A stretch of 64,000 nt of DNA, from the NCBI RefSeq assembly GCF_901709675.1, contig NC_051096.1, forward strand, positions 1,825,001-1,889,000, in the 5' to 3' direction. The position numbers were made by a program, and so were the translations under genes. The stretch comes from Syngnathus acus. Taxonomy: Eukaryota > Chordata > Actinopteri > Syngnathiformes > Syngnathidae. Each line of letters opens with the position of its first letter. Position 1 is the stretch's first letter. The notes under the pieces are model-generated. The model did no database searches and had not been told where the DNA came from. It saw only the letters and a list, made by a program, of their open reading frames with translations. Shown piece after piece: positions 9,793 to 21,500 of the stretch.

Positions 9793-12311
9793 TTAGAGCA
9801 TGAACACGAGCAGGGCGGCGGTGGCGGCGGCGGCGGTGGCGGCACTGAGTGAGGGGCGCCGGGCGCCACTGGTTTGTACAAAGTTGCCCAGCGAGATGTC
9901 TGCTCCTCTCACGGCCAAGTTGGCAGTGGAGGCTGCCACTCTCGCCAGAGATTGCATGGTGGCCGTCTCGGCGTTGAGGAGCGGGCCCGTCGTGGTGGTT
10001 GTCGTCACGGCTAAGTCTGCCACTTGCCTGGTGGCCTCGGTGGTCGCCTGCGTTGTGGACGCTACGTTCAGCAAGGCCAGCTGATTCAAAAGCCCCCCGA
10101 GGCCTCCCTGTGGATTATTCGTCAGCATGCCCTGCACCCGCGCCGTCAAGTTCCTCCAGTCGTCGTCTACTTGTCTGGCCACTTGGCGGGCGTTCGCTAT
10201 GGTTTGCGTCGTCGCATCGGCCGAGGCCACGCTTTGCGCCGACTCAGTCGCCGTAGACGCTATTCGGGCCGCCTCGACGGCCAGGCCGGCCAGCTCCATG
10301 TCCAAGGCCAATCCGTTTTGCGATGCCGCCATGGCCGCTTGGGCGGCGTTATTGGCTTCCAGGGACGCTGCCAGTCCAGCGTCCACTGTGGAGCTCAGGC
10401 TGCCTTGACCGTTGCTCAGTGAGGTGGCGGCGCTCGCTGCATCCTCTGCGGCGTCCAAGGCGGCTCTGGCTGCCGATTCTGCTCCGACCGCGGCCGCAGC
10501 CGCCGAGCACGTGGCGGTTACCGCTGCGGCTGAGGCCGTCAAGCTGACTCCTAGTGAATCTTGTGCCAAGCTCAGCACCGTTCCTTCCGGTAGGTCGCGC
10601 ACCATCTCCATCGCTGATCGTGTTGTTGCATTTGTGACCGCCGCTAAACTTTGTGCGCCTGATAAATTGTCTGCTGCTTCGGCTGCGACTCCTGCAACTT
10701 CCGCCAGCGCCGCCACCTCTTCTGCACCCTGAATGGCCGTCAACGTTTCAGGCGGCAGCATGGATGACAACCGATTTGAAAATAGTTCTCTAGCATTCCT
10801 TGCAACCGTTGCAAACTGTGCGGCAGTGTCGTCAAATTCATCGGGTTCCACCGTCGCCGCCTGCCTGGCCAGCGCCGCCGCCTCCAGCGACACCTGTGCC
10901 GCTTCGCCATCAATGCTTCCCATCAACGAGGGATTTTGCGCCGCTTCGGCCGCCGCTTCGGCCACCGCCTCTGCCGCGTCCGCGGCTCTGGCCGCGGCAT
11001 CTCTGGCCACCTGCGGCTCTGCGTCTCCATTGGCAACCGACTGGGCTGCAAGATTTGCCTCCTCCGCCCTTTCCAAAGCGGTGTTGATGACACCGTCAAG
11101 ATCAGCTCCGGTGGATTGCCCGGTGACGGCCGCTGCCGAGGCGGCGAGGGACGCTGCCGCGGCCGCCAGGGAGGCTTGTCTTGAAGCTTGTACAGCTCCG
11201 GGTGGCTCTCCCGCAGCTTCTGCTGCTGCGCCTGCGCTTTGTGCTGCAGTTTGGATTTGGAGGAGCGCTAATTGGCCGGCTAACTCAGCTTCCGTGTCTG
11301 TTGCATTGGGCGCTGCAGCTTGGTCTGCCGTGTCGAGCGCAGCTCGCGCCTGAGCTGCCGTTTCTTCTGCCAACGCGGCCGAACTCTCGGCCGCTATGAT
11401 GGCTTGGCGGACGCTTGCCTCGACATCTGGCGGTAGGTCTGAATTAAGTAAAGCTCGGAGTTCTTGTGCTGCCGACGCGGCCTGTTCGTTGGCGGTTGTG
11501 GCGTTTCGTATGATGTCCATTGCCTGCTCTGCTGTAAGTTCCGAGTCCATCACGTTGGCCGCTAAGGCGGATATGTTTGCGGCTGACCTGGCGATGGTTG
11601 CTGCATTTCCTGCTGCTTGGGACAGTTGCAGTGCCAGCATGGACAAGTTCCCACTCGCTCCCTCCGCAGCCCCCTGTGAAGTCACTGCAGCGTTTTCAGC
11701 CGCAGCGGCAGCATCGGCCGCCGCGGCTGCGGCCTCGCTCGCATTGATACTGCCTTGCGCAAACTCCAGCGCCGCATCGGCCGCCCCGGCCGCAGCGGAC
11801 GAAGCCTCTTCTGCAGCGGCTTCTGCTAGCATGGACCCCCCTGAGGCCGCGGCGGTTGCCGCCGCAGCGGAGCTGGCCAATAACGCTGCTGTCGATGCAG
11901 CAGTTGTGGACGCCGCTACCGCTGTCTCTGCTGATCTTCGAATTGCCACTTGTGCAACGGTTTCATTCACTATTTGGGGACTGGTTGTGCCATCGTTGGT
12001 TGTCACTGCGATGGTAGTGGGAGTGGCTGCGTCATCGGTGACCTCTGGGTCGACGATGGTTGACCCTGTGTTGACGGTGGGTGACCCTGTGGTCGCGGTG
12101 GTTGCAATGGGGCCGCTATCGTCAGGGGTGGCCTGAAGGAGCACTCTCCCACTACCGCCATGTCGCTGAAGTCCCTCAGAAATTGTTCCTGTTTTGGTTG
12201 TCATGTTTTGTCAGATATCTTACATGATGACACAAAGCTCTTTATTACAATCGTCTGGTCAGATTACTTACCAAATAACAAAATGACTCCAACAAAAGTT
12301 TTGATGTTCAT
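9793..12311 (-). CDS. Secreted alanine-rich protein, paralogue A (811 aa)
   Basis: I do not recognise this family. Two coding exons are read: 12,272-12,311 encodes MNIKTFVGVILLFG (signal peptide; donor G|GTAAGT) and 9,793-12,188 encodes the rest (acceptor AACAG|GA; phase 1; total divisible by three). After a Thr/Asp-rich linker of about 90 residues, a domain of about 720 residues is extremely rich in Ala with Glu, Gln, Asp and Arg spaced along it. That composition suggests long amphipathic helices. It has few cysteines and a few N-glycosylation sequons. The C-terminus is a short hydrophobic Ala/Leu stretch after SGARRPSLS, resembling a GPI-attachment signal. It is the close paralogue of the gene at 18,570-25,107 but lacks the pentapeptide repeat. 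A secreted or surface-anchored structural or mucus role is only inference. Confidence 0.8.
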
Positions 12312-13034
12312 CCTCGTGTTTTTCCAGTCTCTGAAGTGACCAAGCAAAGGAGATTGTTGATTGCTGTACAAATGATAAAAAGGGGAACTGAGTACAAGGT
12401 GAACTTCAGTCGACTTTGCTTTTTTACCAAAAGATTGCAAATTGGCACAACAGTGGCAAATTGGCACAAGAGGCTCAGAGAGCCCTTCGACCTGATGTCG
12501 CCCTTCATTGTAGCTAACTTGCGTAACACCTGGCAAGCGTGCCAATCTCGACGGGTGTGGCATTTCCGGACATGGAGCTGAAAACCGACCTTGTCTGGCT
12601 TTGACTTTCTACATAGGGACTGATCCCAGAGAGGTCTTGGCTTCGGCCGCGTCAACGTCCTTGCCGCAAAGGAAAAGACTGAGGTAGACAGTGCAAACAA
12701 AGCCCCCGAAGGGAGCCGGAGCGCAAGCCGACGACCCGCTCACGCCCTTTGTTACAAAGTCCGCGGTCACAGCACACAGCAAATGCACCCACCCATACCT
12801 GGCACCCGAGAGGACGGAAGCCTCGATCCACTTAATGCTGCCTTAATAACAATCTTTTTTTAACGATCTGTTCTTTCACTGTGCTCATCTTCAAATCTTG
12901 AAGTGCATAAAAAAAAAGCTGACCCGCAGCAGACAGGTTGGCTTCAAATTCAATGTCCAACGTCTTCCGTGTCACTGCAGAAACGTCCTTCAAGCTTTTT
13001 TGCGCGATTGCAACGGAAACTCGGATCTCCTCTC

Positions 13035-13126
13035 AGTACTTACGTCTCAGTCAGGTCCGCTGACAACAGCCTGAGTAGAGCTCTGATGAATGTGTTTCTC
13101 ACTCTGTCTCGCGCCGACGTTTTATG
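13035..13126 (-). promoter_or_regulatory. TATA-like box and non-coding first exon of paralogue A
   Basis: On the minus strand CATAAAA (13,120-13,126) lies 76 nt before a strong donor GTAAGTACT (exon end 13,044), preceded by CTGACTGAGA. The paralogue at 26,195-26,277 has the same order and the same 76-nt spacing. The predicted start of transcription is near 13,090. The next acceptor (TTCAG) opens the signal-peptide exon at 12,330. Confidence 0.55.
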
Positions 13127-13318
13127 TCGCCTCCCAGACAACTCGCGATAATTAAGACCATGACATTAACCGGCGTCCAACCCTCACTGAGGCGAGGCCC
13201 CAATTGTTTCACCACCACACCTTCGTTTTAGAAAATTAATTGTTTGTACCTGCTGCGTGCGTAATCAAGACGCGTATCCAGTCGAGCCGCATTGTTTCGT
13301 AATCCATCAATTAGCGAT

Positions 13319-13326
13319 TGACGTCA
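13319..13326. promoter_or_regulatory. CRE (TGACGTCA) upstream of paralogue A
   Basis: A perfect palindromic CREB/ATF site 193 nt beyond the TATA-like box. The second paralogue has the same 8-mer 194 nt beyond its box, within similar flanking AT-rich sequence. Confidence 0.5.
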
Positions 13327-14118
13327 TAGTTAGTTTCAGTTGAAATATTTGCATAGGTTGCTGTCGCCTGGCAAGGACTGCACGAGCTTCTCAAATGGAC
13401 AGACAGCCGGTCCACACATCCAGTCCGAAGCTTTCATTTGCCTTGCCTCGGGAGGCTCCGAGAACACTGTGTGGTTATCCAAAAGCGGGTCGGACGACTT
13501 TGCTCGTCCATGACCCTTCCCTCGTTCCTCGCTCCAACCGGCTCGGGAACAATGGCAAGCGCAATGAGTCAGGTCTACTGGAGACGCAATCTCAGATCAG
13601 CTTTACCGACAAACGGCTCGCTTTGCTTTGCCACAGGGGCACTCGGCTAGTCAGCTCCTCCACCCGACTGCAGCCGTGCAAATGAGGGGAGCTCAACTTC
13701 TCGTACAAAGGCCTCGAAGGCCAAGGCAGTGACGTGCGGTCAGAGGAGGCAAGTGCCTCCCCTGCCATCATGAAAAGGGGAAAAAACATTTTTATTAGTA
13801 TATAGTCATTTTCCTTTTAATTTCAGTAGTTTTGTATCATTTTGAACCAAAATCGCTGAATTTTTAGAGTTATTTTAAAACCGAAGACGATTCGCTCAGA
13901 GGAGCCAACTTCCTGCCTTGCCTCCTCTGAGGATTGCGTAATCGCACGGCTGCCTACACTGACAGGCTATGCAGTTAGACTGAACTGCTGTCTGTCTCTA
14001 TGTCCCTGTTGAAGTGTTCAAACACTGTGGCTTTATTAACTAATTTCCGTAGTTAAGCTGACGTATATAATATCTAGTGTTTTTTGTCATCTGTCTGTAA
14101 CGTCGTGTTTCTTTAGAT

Positions 14119-15290
14119 CAGGGGTCACCAACCTTTCTTAAACCAAGAGCTACTTCCTGGGTACTGATTAAGGCTAAGGGCTACCAGTTTGACACACACT
14201 TCTGAAATAGCCAATTTGCTCAATTTGGCTTTCACTATGTGTTATTATTGTCATTTCCAGTTCACATGTAAGTGTGATTTTAACAAGAACAGCAAAAATA
14301 CAGTCCAACCTTGGTTTTTGACCACAACCCGTTCCAGAAGGCGTTTCGAGAAGCGAATCGGTCGAATACCGAATCCATTTTTGCCATTACAAATAATGGG
14401 AAAAAATATTGATCCGTTTCAAGACAAAAAAAACCGCCTTTTTTAAGCATTTTTTCATTTGCGCATATTTGTCCGAGCGCATCGCCAAACGCGCAACCGT
14501 AACGAGTCGCCCACCGCGCAACTGCACCGCGCTGGTCGCATTATTGTGACAGAGCCGTCGCTGAAATTTAGAAAATATTTTGAAAGTCCTGATGTACTTT
14601 CCAAAATTTAAGCGGATCTAAGTGCGCAGGGAGCTTAATTTTGTCCCATCACGCAACTGCAGCGCACCTCCGAACGCGCAACAATAGCGCGTCGCCGACC
14701 GCGCAACTGCACCGCGCTGGTCGCATTATTGTGACAGAGCCGTCCCTAAAATTTTGAAAATATTTTTAAAGTCCTGATGTACTTTCCAACATTTAAATGG
14801 ACCTCAGTGCGCAGGGAGCTTAATTTGGTCCGATCGCGCAACCGCAGCGCGGCGGCCGGGCGCTCACTGCCCCATTGCTTTAAGAGCGTCTTTGTGTTTT
14901 CGGATGGCTTTACTGCTCCCACTTGCTTTCTTTGGAGGCATGATTAGGGGTTAATACAATCCTCAAAGTAACAAGAATACAATAACAACGGAGTCAGTCA
15001 GCATCCGGGCCTCGCGGTCAGGTTTTCTCTGGTTCTCCCGGCTCATCTCGCGAGGTTCAACCTCCAAATTTTGTTCGACAACCGAAGCAAAAATTCTCGA
15101 ATGTTTTGTTCGAATTCCGATTTGTTCGAGAACCAGGACGTTCGAAAACCGAGGTTTGACTGTAAAATAAATAGATGCAGCTCACTGACAAGTGCCGCTT
15201 TTTGAGCCAATTTTAGAACAGTCCTGCGGGCGACTCATGCGGTCCTCACGGGCGACCTAGAGCCCGCGGGCACCGCGTTGGTGACCCCTT
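14119..15290. mobile_element. hAT element (middle of nest 2)
   Basis: Ends CAGGGGTCACCAAC and AAGGGGTCACCAAC (reverse-complemented) are flanked by the exact 8-bp duplication CTTTAGAT at 14,111-14,118 and 15,291-15,298. About 860 bp of its length is the Tigger-like element at 14,301-15,162. Confidence 0.85.
14301..15162. mobile_element. Tigger/pogo-like transposon (innermost of nest 2)
   Basis: Ends CAGTCCAACCTTGGTTTTTGA and CAGTCAAACCTCGGTTTTCGA (reverse-complemented) are flanked by TA (14,299-14,300 and 15,163-15,164). The interior shares the GC-rich blocks and 'gcattattgtgacagagccg' with the element at 7,339-8,870, so both belong to one non-autonomous family. Confidence 0.8.
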
Positions 15291-15888
15291 CTTTAGATGA
15301 ACAAAACGGCTTTGAAAAGAGACCTTACGGAGGCAACAAAAAAAAGGTTCTCCAGCCTTATGGCAGGGGGTGCTAGTGATCCCGGGATGCTTCATGCGCC
15401 CACCTGTAGAATAAGTAATCTCCACTTCAAATTTTCAGTGAACAACTGAGGAGCAGTCAGTCGTCCATTTATTTCGTTTTACATTCGTTTCTTTTTTTTT
15501 CGTTTTTACATTTCGTTTTACAATGGAGAATTTTCAACTATGGATTTTCGGTCGAAGCAGGAGGTCATCAGTAAAGGAAGAGCAACTCCGGAGTTAAAAG
15601 GTTTGATTCGGACAACGGGACTTCGGAGCATGTCTTTTCAAACGGAGTTGTACGCGCGATCGAAAACAGGTTTTTGATTCCATGTACTTTATTGAGTGTT
15701 TTTATATATGAAAGACTGATGATTTCAATAATAGTTCAAATTGAATAATGAATAAGCTACTCTAGAGCAGCGTTCCCCAACCTTTTTTGTGACACGGTAA
15801 GGTGTTGGAAAAATTTTACCGGGGGAGGGGGGGGATGACGTCAGTGCCTCCCCAGTCATGAACCTCACCGGACGTCACTGGGCCAAGG

Positions 15889-18192
15889 TGCCTCGGCGAG
15901 AAAACCTTTTGTGCAGGGATGCTCGTTTCCGTGCCATCGGAGGAGGCGTTGTGACTGAATAGGTTTTTTTTGTTGTTTTTTAGACGGAGAGGGCGGAGTA
16001 CAGCTCGTGGCCACTTTTGGTGCAGTCATAGATGGCCTACTACTCGCCTTTCAATTGGATGCAGTTGGGCCATTGGCTGGCCCAAGCCATGCTGATTTCA
16101 AGACACGCAGTCCAGATAACTGGCTGGCACACTGAGGAGGATCCTGGTGGTGCGCCCCTGCACCGCGTTCATCAGTTTTGTTCATTGTAGCCCCTTTTCA
16201 GCTCTGCACGCTTTGATTCCTATGAGACCCAATGGAAAGGAGCGCATGAGCTTGTTCTGAGGCCCGCTTCACACCTCATCCTATCCAGAGAGATTGCTTA
16301 CTTGATCAGGACGCTCGCTCGCGAGATGACAACAAATATGGCATTTGACAGTTGCCGTGGTTGCACTCCCTTAATATGAAAAGATTGCGTTGCAGAAGCG
16401 AGGCCTTCAATGCGGAACTTGAGGAAAGAAACACTGCGTGATTGCGGACACTCCGGTTCACAGAGTTGAGTTCTTCTAGGTAGCTAATTGCTCGTGTCAT
16501 AATATACTCTATTTATAGCCGTTTCCTTGTTCCTCAGTTGGGGCACTTATTGGTCGACTACATTCCGTGTCATTAGCTCTCCCCACACGTCAGGACTTAT
16601 CCAACACGTTCCATCTTTGACATCGTTTCGTTTCGGACAACGGGTCACTCGACTGACCGCACCTAAGGCCAGAGGCTAATGGTACTGTTAGGGTTAGGCT
16701 TGGGTTAGGGTTGTGGTTAGGGTTGGTATGGGATGGGCAAAAAGAGCCGCCATGCTGACATGTCTCGGTGTGGAGCAAGCAGACTATCTAGCACAATTCA
16801 TTCTCTGGCTGGCTCAGACACGCCACAGTGCATTTGGCATCTTCTCATCAACTGCTGTAGCAGAAAAGCCACCTCGCGCACAAGATGGCTTCAACTTGAC
16901 GTGACGCAGCCCGTCCACTGGGACTGAGCTGAATGAGGGTCAGGTTAGGTTACCCCGTCAAATGTTAATGGCGGTCCCTTTTCTGTGGGCGCCTACAATA
17001 GCAAGCCTGCTATTCTCCTGAAGCCATCAAGCAAACCGATACACTTGCCGGTCTCCGCCCTTGAGCGTCTGCTGCTGGAAAACGTCCAGCAAGCCCTGCC
17101 CTGGTGCCTCAAACGCTGACGCACAATTTGGCTGCTGCGTGCGCTGTGAGCTGTCCACGCACCTGGAGCAGACTTGCCTTGAACGCTGGACGACTTTCCG
17201 CTCTGCGATTCAAAGGGTGGACGGAGTTTGAGCTTCCACACCTCAGCTGCCTGCGCCCCATTAGATGGCCATTAGATGGCGCCTCGGTCGCAGTAGCGGT
17301 TTTTGGCGTGGGCAACATGCGCGGGCTGCCCAGGGCGGCATTTTTTTGTGTCACGTGTGGGACGGCACGAGCCGTCGCGCCCGCCCCAAATAAAATTGCG
17401 CTGCAAAGCAGTTTTAGCACTGTGTTTATCACTGTGTAGGGAATTGGCAATTTAGCGCCCCCTTCAGGGGAATTGGCAAGTTAGCGCCCACTTCAGCTGC
17501 AGACATGGTGCCCATACTTGCTAAGTAGTCTCGCCCGGGGCGTAATTCAGTGTAGAACACCGCCACTCTTCGCTTTGTCAAGTGCTGTGCGCCCCCTGGT
17601 GTCCGCAGGTGACGTTTGCAAAACAACTCCAGGACAACGTCCCTTTCAATCAGGACGGCATGAGCACAGCCCTCAAGCTCAACACGGGGGAGCTCCCAGA
17701 CCTTCACAAGAAATGGCTACGTGCAGCGACAATTGTAGCAACTTGGTGGCGGGCTAACAAACCTTTGTATGGAGCACAAAATCCTCATCGGGAAGCTCGG
17801 GTCGGTTCCCCCCGGCATTTGCGATCGGTACGGTCATTCGGTGGCGCAACCCTCGACGTTGAGGGACTTCTGGTGGCGGCGTTGGTGTAGGTATTCGCCC
17901 CCATTCGCTTGAAGCCCGTGAGCAAAGAGTGGCGCCCGCGCCCCGTTGCACCCGCTCGCCGCTCCGTTTCTCACCCGCGCGAGCCCAAGGGAAGGAAGGT
18001 CTCATGTTCTCATGTTGCAATCTTGGTTTGGCTTCTTCTCGATCGCAAAATGCAATTCTCACGAAGCTGGCACCTTTGAACTTGGCAGGGACCCTTCGAG
18101 AACATTTGAGCAAATGATTCCGACAAGGTGAGGCTTAGAGTGAACACCTTCTGAATTGAAATGGCACAAAGCAAGTAATCAGTCTGGTCTTT
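15889..18192. other. Intergenic between the alanine-rich paralogues
   Basis: No coding gene is seen on either strand. It holds a short degenerate telomere-like patch (16,688-16,722). The remaining open frames are short and show no splice-linked continuation. Confidence 0.5.
16688..16722 (+). repeat. Degenerate interstitial telomere-like repeat
   Basis: Four to five imperfect TTAGGG/GTTAGG units with interruptions. Confidence 0.6.
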
Positions 18193-18198
18193 TTTATT
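18193..18198 (-). terminator. Polyadenylation signal for the repeat-bearing paralogue
   Basis: AATAAA on the minus strand about 370 nt after the stop at 18,570, similar in distance to the signal of paralogue A. Confidence 0.5.
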
Positions 18199-18569
18199 GG
18201 CTTGGGTCAGCAAAACATCACAGCAACACAAAAATGCCATCGTCCAAGTTTCAAGTGATGCACGTCGTCGTCGCCTGAGGCGCTGGGTGTGGCTCCGACG
18301 TCACAGCAGTCCATCGTGCTCAGGGCTCGCTTCTTTCGTCACATTTTCATCTCACGCAATTGCAAAACACTCGGCGCACGTCGAGGTGCAGCTCGTGCAC
18401 TCGTCGTTGCCTCGCTTTCTACTTTCACAATGACGTTCCAACAGTACAGCACATTTGTCTTTAGCCAACGTGACCGAATAAAGACTGAGAGGCATACATC
18501 AACCGTACATTATATCACAAACATAAATAAGTGGCTTTCTGCACTCAAGTCCTTCATTTAAAACAGTCC

Positions 18570-21500
18570 TCACAAGATCAGAGGGAGCAGGGTGGCGGCT
18601 AACATGGCGGCAAGTGAGAGCATCTGGACGTTAGCGCCATTGACTTGTGGAGACGTGGCCAACAACGTGTCCGCCGTCCGCACGGCCAAATTTGAGAACG
18701 AGGTCGTCGCGGACGCCAGAGCTTGCATGCGTTCTGTGTCGGCGCCCAGGCGCTGCTCCGCCGATGTCGTCGTCACGGCCAAGTCTGCCACCTGGCTGGT
18801 TGAGTTGGTGCACAACAGCCCCGTTGACGCCACGGTCAGGATGGACAGCTGCTCTGCCAGGCCCCCGCAGCCTCCCTGCGGAGCATTCATCACCATGCCC
18901 TGCACCCGCGCCGTCAAGTTCCTCCAGTCGTCGTCCACTTGTCTGGCCACTTGGCGGGCGTCCGCTATGGTTTGCATCGTCGCTTGGGCCGAGGCCACGC
19001 TTTGTGCCGATTCCGTTGCCCTAGATGCTATTTGGGCTGCCTCGGCGGCCAGGTCAGCCAGCTCCATGTCCAAGGCCAATCCGTTTTGCGATGCCGCCAT
19101 GGCCGCTTGGGCGGCATTATTGGCTTCCAGGGACGCTGCCAGTCCAGCGTCCACTGTGGAGCTCAGGCTGCCTTGACCGTTGCTCAGTGAGGTGGCGGCG
19201 CTCGCTGCATCCTCTGCGGCGTCCAAGGCGGCTCTGGCTGCCGATTCTGCTCCGACCGCGGCCGCAGCCGCCGAGCACGTGGCGGTTACCGCTGCGGCTG
19301 AGGCCGTCAAGCTGAGTCCTAGTGAATCTTGTGCCAAGCTCAGCGCCGTTCCTTCCGGCAGATTGCTCACCATCGCCATAGCTCTTTGTGCCAATGTGTT
19401 TGCGGCTCTGGTGAGGGCTCTTGCGCCTTCAGCGTCGCTCGCACTTCCTGCTACGACCCCTGTAGCTTCTGCCAACAAGGCCACCTGCTCTGCCTCCTGA
19501 ACTGCTGTAAATACTTCAGGAGTCAGCATAGATGACAGCTGACTTCCAAATAATTCTGCAGCATTTCTCGATGTGTTTGCAAACTGTGCGGCAGTGTCCT
19601 CAAATTCATCGGGTCCCGCCGTCGCCGCCTGCCTGGCCAGCGCCGCCGCGTCTAGGGACACCTGGGCCGCTTCCCCTTCGATTCTTCCCGCCAACGAGGC
19701 ATTTCGCGCCGCTTCGGCCACCGCCTCTGCCGCGTCCGCGGCTCTGGCCGCGGCATCTCTGGCCACCTGCGGCTCTGCGTCTCCATTGGCAACCGACTGG
19801 GCTGCAAGATTTGCCGCCTCCGCGCTTTCCAAGGCGGTGTTGATGACACCATCGAGATCAGCTCCGGTGGCTTGCCCGGTGACGGCCGCAGCCGAGGCGG
19901 CGAGGGACGCGGCTGCGGCTGCCAGGGAGGCTTGTCTGGAAGCTTGGACAGCTCCGGTCGGTACTTGCACAGCTTCTGCTGCTGCACCTGCGCTTTGCGC
20001 TGCAGTTTGGATTTGGAGGAGCGCTAATTGGCCGGCTAACTCAGCTTCCGTGTCTCCTCCACTGGGCGCCGCAGCTCGGTCTGCCGTGTCGAGCGCAACT
20101 TGCGCCTGAGCCGCCGTTTCTTCTGCCACTGCGGCCGATCTCTCGGCCGCTATGATGGCTTGGCGGACGCTTGCCTCGACATCTGGCGGTAGGTCTTCTG
20201 AATTGAGTAAAGCTCGGAGTTCTTGTGCTGCCGACTCGGCCTGTTCGCTGGCGTTTCTGGCGTCTCGTATGATGCGCATTGCCTGCTCTGCTGTGAGTTC
20301 CGGGCCCATCACGTTGGCTGCTAAGGCGGATGTGTTTGCGGCGGACCTGGCGATGGTTGCTGCATTTCCTGCTGCTTGGGACAGTTGGAGTGCCAGTGTG
20401 GACAAGTTCCCGCTTGCTCCCTGCGCAGCTACCTCTGCTGTCGCTGCAGCGTTTTCAGATGCGGCGGCGGCATTGGCCGCCGCGGCTGCGGCCTCGCGCG
20501 CGTTGATATTGCCTTCCACAAACTCCTGCGCCGCATTGGCCGCCCCGCCCGCAGCGGACATAGCCTCTTGTGAAGCGGCTTCTGCTAGTGAGGACCCCCC
20601 TGAGGCCGCGGCAGTTGCTTCCGCAGCTGAACTGGCCAATAACGCTGCTGTCGATGCAGCAGTTGTGGACGCCACTACCGCTGTCTCTGCTGATCTTCGG
20701 ATTGCCACTTGTGCAACGGATTCCGGTGTTGCGGTAGTGGCTGGGTCATTGGTGGTTGACACTGTGTCTGGAGTGGCTGTGCTATCGGTGGTTAACACTG
20801 TGTCTGGAGTGGCTGTGCTATCGGTGGTTGACACTGTGTCGGGAGTGGCTGTGCTATCGGTGGTTAACACTGTGTCTGGAGTGGCTGTGCTATCGGTGGT
20901 TGGCACTGTGTTGGGACTGGCTGTGCTATCGGTGGGTACCACATTGGTTGCCATGGAGACGGTTGCTGGGCTGTTGGTTGCAGTGGAGACAGTCGCTGCG
21001 CTGCTGGTCCCTGCGCTGTTTGTTGCCGTGGAGACGGTTGCTGCGCTGTTGGTTGCAGTGGAGACAGTCGCTGCGCTGCTGGTCCCTGCGCTGTTGGTTG
21101 CCGTGAAGACGGTTGCTGCGCTGTTGGTTGCCATGGAGACGGTTGCTGCGCTGTTGGTTGCAGTGGAGACAGTCGCTGCGCTGCTAGTCCCTGCGCTGTT
21201 GGTTGCTGTGGAGACGGTTGCTGCGCTGTTTGTTGCCACAGAGACGGTTGCTGCGCTGCTGGTTGCCGCAGAGACGGTTGCTGCGCTGTTGGTCCCTGCG
21301 CTGTTGGTTGCCGCGGAGACGGTTGCTGCACTGTTTGTTGCACCACTGTTGGTCGCTGCGCTGTTGGTTGCCCCGCTGTTGGTCGCTGCGCTGTTTGTTG
21401 CGGAGGAGACGGTTGCTGCACTGTTTGTTGCACCGCTGTTGGTCGCTGCGCTGTTGGTTGCCCCGCTGTTGGTTGCTACGCTGTTTGTTGCCGCGGAGAC

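Larger units (their letters stand above)
13727..15880. mobile_element. hAT element (outermost of nest 2)
   Basis: Ends CAGTGACGTGCGGTCA and CAGTGACGTCCGGTGA (reverse-complemented) are flanked by the exact 8-bp duplication GGCCAAGG at 13,719-13,726 and 15,881-15,888. It contains a second hAT element (14,119-15,290). A further hAT-end-like fragment ('gttccccaaccttttttgtg') lies near 15,771. No transposase frame is left. Confidence 0.8.

Noticed and set aside
16688-16722. Chromosome fusion point marked by telomere repeats
   Set aside because: Only a few degenerate units are present; this is common background in fish genomes.
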